Of a stretch of DNA of 15,011 nucleotides, positions 6,443 through 15,011 are shown piece after piece (positions within the stretch are counted from its first letter, which is position 1; each line of letters starts with the position of its first letter). This stretch comes from Streptosporangiaceae bacterium (lineage in GTDB: Bacteria; Actinomycetota; Actinomycetes; Streptosporangiales; Streptosporangiaceae), in assembly GCA_030045215.1 (NCBI GenBank), contig JASIBJ010000481.1, positions 1 through 15,011 on the forward strand, in the 5' to 3' direction. The notes beneath the pieces are model-generated. The model made no database searches and had not been told where the DNA came from. It was given only the letters and a program-made list of their open reading frames with translations. The translations under genes and the position numbers were made by a program.

Positions 6443-6472
6443 CGGCCGGGCGCCCAAGGGTCGTCCCGGCCG
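6443..6472. promoter_or_regulatory. Inverted repeat upstream of padR (candidate operator)
   Basis: CGGCCGGG (6443-6450) and CCCGGCCG (6465-6472) are perfect 8-bp inverted copies 14 nt apart, ending two bases before the proposed padR -10. They cover the -35 position. PadR proteins often repress their own gene, though the usual ATGT/ACAT motif is not seen here. Confidence 0.4.
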
Positions 6473-6473
6473 T

Positions 6474-6479
6474 TAAGCT
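6474..6479 (+). promoter_or_regulatory. Putative -10 element of a leaderless padR transcript
   Basis: TAAGCT is followed by six bases and then the ATG at 6486. No Shine-Dalgarno is present, so a leaderless mRNA is likely. The GTG at 6480 in the same frame would lie too close to the -10 to be transcribed. Confidence 0.45.
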
Positions 6480-6485
6480 GTGATC

Positions 6486-7010
6486 ATGACTGCGAGCCCG
6501 CCGCTATCACTGGCGGAGTGGGTGGTCCTGGCGGTCATCGCCGAGCAGCCGACTCACGGCTTCCCGATTGCACAGCTGACCGCAAGCGGTGGCGAACTGG
6601 GCCGGATCTGGCACATCCCTCGGCCGGTGGTCTACCGGTCACTGACCAGGCTCGCCGAGGCCGGGCTGATCAGCGAGGACGGCCTCGAGCCCGGTCGCGG
6701 GCCACAGCGGACCATCTATGCGATTACGCCAGTGGGGCGTGCAGCCGTGGAGGGATGGCTGTACCAGCCCGTCGAGCACGTTCGTGATGTGCGCTCGCAC
6801 TTGCTGTTGAAGCTCGCGCTGCTGCACCGCGGCGGGGCCGACCCCACGGACCTGCTCCGGCGTCAGCGCGAGGTGCTCGCCCCGATTGCCCAGGCCATCG
6901 CCGACGAGCGCCCGTCCCCAGCCGACTTCGAGGCCACGCTGCTAGCCTGGCGGCGGGCCAACGCCGCCGCGACGATCGCGTTCCTCGCGGACGTGACCCC
7001 GCCGGGCTGA
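6486..7010 (+). CDS. PadR-family transcriptional regulator
   Basis: This 174-residue protein has the PadR winged helix at about 7-85: SLAEWVVLAVIAEQPTHGF, then the recognition-helix region PRPVVYRSLTRLAEAGLIS, a wing with GRGPQRTIYAITPVG, and a hydrophobic linker. A C-terminal helical dimerisation region of about 80 residues follows (RSHLLLKLALLHR, then an Arg/Ala-rich helix), typical of PadR subfamily 1 (PadR/Vir-like). Such proteins repress nearby genes and release DNA on binding phenolics, drugs or other ligands. The ligand here is unknown, and no transporter or catabolic gene lies beside it. The start is the ATG at 6486, supported by TAAGCT at leaderless spacing. It diverges from the zinc-finger regulator, so the two may share control of the gap at 6293-6485. 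Confidence 0.9.
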   Translation: MTASPPLSLAEWVVLAVIAEQPTHGFPIAQLTASGGELGRIWHIPRPVVYRSLTRLAEAGLISEDGLEPGRGPQRTIYAITPVGRAAVEGWLYQPVEHVRDVRSHLLLKLALLHRGGADPTDLLRRQREVLAPIAQAIADERPSPADFEATLLAWRRANAAATIAFLADVTPPG

Positions 7011-7026
7011 AAGCTCAGGACCGGAT

Positions 7027-7046
7027 CGGCTGACGGGCGGCAGCCG
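7027..7046. terminator. Possible bidirectional terminator between padR and lgt
   Basis: CGGCTG and CAGCCG form a 6-bp stem with an 8-nt loop in the 77-nt gap between two convergent genes. There is no T run, so this is only a location-based suggestion. Confidence 0.25.
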
Positions 7047-7087
7047 GCCGGGAGCCACTTCGTTCCCCTCTATCAGGCAGCGGCTCA

Positions 7088-8425
7088 TCACAGTAGCTGA
7101 GCATCGGGCATGGGGTCGGCGGAGCCGAAGGTGACCGGTTCGTCGTTTGCTGGTCCCGTCGGTAACGACTGTTCGCTCCCCGGCTGCACCGGCAGCCTTC
7201 CTGCCCTGTTCCGCCGCTCGGGAGCCTGCCAGCGGCCGCTGAACTCCACCGGTACGTCCGGCTCGGCCGACTCGGCTGAACCATTCGCCTCGGCCGACCC
7301 GCTAGGCTCGGCTGCCCCGGCCGAGCCGGAGCGTTGAGCTGGCCCAACAGCCTGGTCCGGCCGGGCAGCAGTCTCGCCGACACCGGAAGGCTCACCAGGC
7401 ACGCCAGCCTCCCGAGATTCGGGCGCGGCGCTGGGTCCCGGCTCGGGAGCCGTGGCCGGCCCGCCAGACTCAGCCGACCGGAAGGGCCTGACCGGCAGGC
7501 GGGGCTTGGTCAGCCCGGCGAAGCGGGCCAGGTACGAGCGCTGGCCGGCCGGGCCGCTGTCCGAGCGTGGCCGGAGCGTCATGACCGAGCGGGCCGACGT
7601 GGCCCCGGCGAACGCGATCGGAGGGCGGCGGTAGCGGCGGCTGCGCATGAACAGCAAGTACGACCAGGCCACGATCAGGATCACGAGCATCGACGCCTCG
7701 TCGGTGCGGAAGCCGAACAGCCGCGGCGAGTAGTCGACGCGCTGGGCTTCGACGCAAAACCTCGTTGTCGCGTACAGCCCGGCGTAGAGCGCGAAGGCCA
7801 TGTCTCCGGTCAGGTGGAATCGATAAATACCGTAGGCGACCGCCGCCGCTACCAGCAGGTACAGCGCCGACTCGTACACGAAGATCGGCTGGAACGTGGC
7901 GAACGTCTGGTATCCCACCGCGCGGTGCACCGGAGCTATCGCCACCGCCCAGGGCAGCCCGGACGGCCGGCCGTACAGACTCTGGGTGAACCAGTTGCCC
8001 CACACGGCGATCGCCTGCCCGACGGGCAGCGCTGGCGCCGCGGCCAGGGCCAGCGGGCCAATGTCAATGCCAGCGTGGCGACAATAAGCCCAGGCGGCTA
8101 GCGCTCCCGCGGCCACCGCTCCCGCCACGCCGAGGCCGCCGTTCCAGAACCTAAGGATGTCTACCCAGTCGCGCCCGTGGCCGAAGTAGAGGTGGGCATT
8201 GCTGACCACGCTGTAGATCCGGGCGCCCACGATGCCGACCGGTACGGCGACAGTGGCGACGGCGAGGATTACGCCCTCTTGGCCTCCGGCCCTGCGGTAC
8301 CGCCAGTCGGTCAGCCACAGCCCGGCCAGCACGCCCGCCACCATGCACAGCGAGAAGGCGCGCAGTGGTATCGGGCCGAGGTGCCAGATGGAGCTGGCGG
8401 GGCTCGGCAGAAAGGCCGCCGGCAT
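7088..8425 (-). CDS. lgt: Prolipoprotein diacylglyceryl transferase homologue, possibly a divergent paralogue
   Basis: The 445-residue protein has an Lgt fold with about seven membrane segments (about 25-265), then a cytoplasmic tail of about 180 residues rich in Pro, Ala, Ser and Glu. Lgt attaches diacylglycerol to the lipobox cysteine of preprolipoproteins. Family marks are GPIPLRAFSL, FWNGGLGVAG, WGNWFTQSLYG and RFCVEAQRVD. By eye against E. coli Lgt, N146, G154, R239 and E243 are kept (N144, G152, R222, E226). However, Y26 is F24, R143 is V141 and E151 is S149, and the His of the usual HPxxLYE is Q179. Activity is therefore doubtful. I prefer the ATG at 8425 because family members start near SPxxxxWHLGP and TAACGT lies seven bases upstream; an in-frame ATG at 8497 is possible. 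It is downstream of gltD on the same strand. Confidence 0.85.
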   Translation of the reverse strand: MPAAFLPSPASSIWHLGPIPLRAFSLCMVAGVLAGLWLTDWRYRRAGGQEGVILAVATVAVPVGIVGARIYSVVSNAHLYFGHGRDWVDILRFWNGGLGVAGAVAAGALAAWAYCRHAGIDIGPLALAAAPALPVGQAIAVWGNWFTQSLYGRPSGLPWAVAIAPVHRAVGYQTFATFQPIFVYESALYLLVAAAVAYGIYRFHLTGDMAFALYAGLYATTRFCVEAQRVDYSPRLFGFRTDEASMLVILIVAWSYLLFMRSRRYRRPPIAFAGATSARSVMTLRPRSDSGPAGQRSYLARFAGLTKPRLPVRPFRSAESGGPATAPEPGPSAAPESREAGVPGEPSGVGETAARPDQAVGPAQRSGSAGAAEPSGSAEANGSAESAEPDVPVEFSGRWQAPERRNRAGRLPVQPGSEQSLPTGPANDEPVTFGSADPMPDAQLL

Positions 8426-8432
8426 GTCCTGG

Positions 8433-8438
8433 ACGTTA
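8433..8438 (-). promoter_or_regulatory. Putative -10 element of a leaderless lgt transcript
   Basis: TAACGT on the minus strand lies seven bases before the ATG at 8425. This would give lgt a transcript of its own in addition to any read-through from gltBD. The AGGA just before the ATG is too close to act as a Shine-Dalgarno. Confidence 0.3.
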
Positions 8439-8543
8439 CCGCTCCTGCCCAGGTCGTTGGGCCTCGTTTGATCTACGGGCCCCGCCAGCGCGTCCATGAC
8501 AGCCCCGCGTGTCTGCTATACGCCCGGCCAACGCGGCACAGGG

Positions 8544-10001
<1,458 letters not shown>

Positions 10002-10006
10002 TCTCA

Positions 10007-10012
10007 CCTCCT
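10007..10012 (-). promoter_or_regulatory. Ribosome binding site that decides the gltD start
   Basis: AGGAGG followed by TGAGA and the GTG at 10001 is an ideal Shine-Dalgarno with five-base spacing. It is formed partly by the last unit of the 9-nt tandem repeat. Confidence 0.8.
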
Positions 10013-10074
10013 CAGCCAGATCGGCCAGGCCGGCCGGTTCAGCCGGTTCAGCCACATCAGCGACATCAGCCAGG

Positions 10075-10080
<6 letters not shown>
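10009..10080 (-). repeat. Eight degenerate 9-nt tandem repeats across the gltB-gltD junction
   Basis: Read on the minus strand, eight contiguous 9-mers start GGCTGA or a close variant: GGCTGACCT, GGCTGATGT, CGCTGATGT, GGCTGAACC (twice), GGCCGGCCT, GGCCGATCT and GGCTGAGGA. The first carries the gltB stop codon and the last runs into the gltD ribosome binding site. Six of the eight place a TGA in the gltB frame. Confidence 0.75.
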
Positions 10081-14763
<4,683 letters not shown>

Positions 14764-14767
14764 CAAG

Positions 14768-14773
14768 TCTCCT
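14768..14773 (-). promoter_or_regulatory. Ribosome binding site that decides the gltB start
   Basis: AGGAGA lies four bases before the ATG at 14763. It favours this start over the one at 14793, which has no comparable site. Confidence 0.7.
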
Positions 14774-14816
14774 GTCGTCTCGTCCGCTGCCATCGCTGCT
14801 GGAGCGGTGTTGGGAA

Positions 14817-14855
14817 CGGGACGACGCTGGCCCAGGAGCGGGACGACACTGGCCC
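14817..14855. repeat. Two 17-nt direct repeats in the gltB leader
   Basis: CGGGACGACGCTGGCCC (14817-14833) and CGGGACGACACTGGCCC (14839-14855) differ at one base and have a 22-nt period, about two helical turns. They lie between the predicted gltB promoter and its start codon, where a regulator or RNA-level control could act. I do not recognise the motif. Confidence 0.6.
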
Positions 14856-14868
14856 TGCCGTGCAGATC

Positions 14869-14885
14869 CAGGCAGTCACTGCCTG
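14869..14885. promoter_or_regulatory. Perfect palindrome just downstream of the gltB promoter
   Basis: CAGGCAGT and ACTGCCTG are perfect 8-bp inverted copies around a single central C (14877). The site lies about 5-20 bases after the predicted transcript start, a typical place for a repressor operator. In RNA it could also fold as a short hairpin. Confidence 0.45.
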
Positions 14886-14896
14886 CGCACCAGGAC

Positions 14897-14902
14897 AGTA
14901 TA
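14897..14902 (-). promoter_or_regulatory. Putative -10 element of the gltB promoter
   Basis: TATACT on the minus strand is a good -10 hexamer in GC-rich surroundings. The best -35 at 17-nt spacing (TGATCA) is poor, which would fit activator dependence. The start near 14890 gives a leader of about 127 nt before the gltB ATG. Confidence 0.45.
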
Positions 14903-15011
14903 ACGAACGATCTCAGCCCTGATCAGGATCCCGGCGGCCGCTCGGGCGGACCTGGCTGCGGTGCCGGCGGTACCTGGCTAGCGCGCCTGGCGGCCGGCTC
15001 GCACGCCGGCC
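14903..15011. other. Right-edge region, possible 3' end of an upstream minus-strand gene
   Basis: No gene is complete here. Two minus-strand frames are open from the edge: one ends at a TGA at 14923-14925 with a Pro/Ala-rich tail (VPPAPQPGPPERPPGS), the other at 14913-14915 with an Arg-rich tail. Either could be the C-terminus of a gene beyond the window, or neither. In some actinobacteria the regular lgt lies upstream of gltB, and a Pro-rich tail would suit it, but this is a guess. Confidence 0.2.

Noticed and set aside
10002..10055. Upstream GTG start for gltD
   Set aside because: It would add only residues encoded by the tandem repeat, while the GTG at 10001 has an ideal AGGAGG and the family N-terminus.
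14764..14793. Upstream ATG start for gltB
   Set aside because: No ribosome binding site precedes it, and AGGAGA within this stretch serves the ATG at 14763.
14869..14885. GlnR binding site upstream of gltB
   Set aside because: On the minus strand GTGAC matches one half of a GlnR box, but the second half at the required spacing (GATCT) does not match GnAAC.

Overview
The window is typical of a high-GC actinobacterium (Actinomycetota). Coding regions have GC-rich third positions. The conserved core genes all match actinobacterial families: ribosomal protein S1, a DNA polymerase I with a decayed proofreading domain, an ANTAR response regulator like Mycobacterium tuberculosis PdtaR, and a two-subunit NADPH-type glutamate synthase. 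The nearby order pdtaR, polA, rpsA is the neighbourhood I know from M. tuberculosis (Rv1626, Rv1629, Rv1630). The genus cannot be fixed from sequence alone.

Layout. Positions 1-268 (minus strand) hold the start of rpsA, behind a clear sigma-70-type promoter and a leader of about 185 nt. polA fills 516-3278 (minus). A PaaI-type hotdog thioesterase (3407-3859, plus) diverges from it. A 299-nt convergent gap follows, then pdtaR (4159-4848, minus). pdtaR is divergent from a tRNA gene (4907-4980, plus) with the Leu anticodon CAA but an unusual short variable loop. After about 200 nt without a gene comes an accessory-looking pair of divergent regulators: a MucR/Ros-type zinc-finger protein with three tandem HTH-like repeats (5189-6292, minus) and a PadR-family repressor (6486-7010, plus). 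Each has an inverted repeat over its putative promoter. The right half is a minus-strand gltB-gltD-lgt cluster (14763 down to 7088), running from a promoter and structured leader at the right edge.

How the genes work together. gltB and gltD encode the two subunits of glutamate synthase, the main route for assimilating nitrogen into glutamate. The lgt-like gene after gltD is a membrane prolipoprotein diacylglyceryl transferase homologue, but several residues known to matter in E. coli Lgt are replaced. It may be a second, divergent copy. polA and rpsA are housekeeping genes. pdtaR is a signal-responsive RNA-binding regulator.

The observations most worth checking are: (1) the zinc-finger protein with triple HTH repeats and its autoregulatory-looking promoter; (2) the substituted Lgt; (3) the class-I-shaped tRNA-Leu(CAA); (4) a recurring TAnnnT-N6/7-start pattern suggesting leaderless transcripts at polA, pdtaR, padR and lgt; (5) a 9-nt tandem repeat bridging gltB and gltD; (6) a hairpin-bearing in-frame insertion in gltB. 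I see no CRISPR array, insertion sequence, integrase or rRNA.
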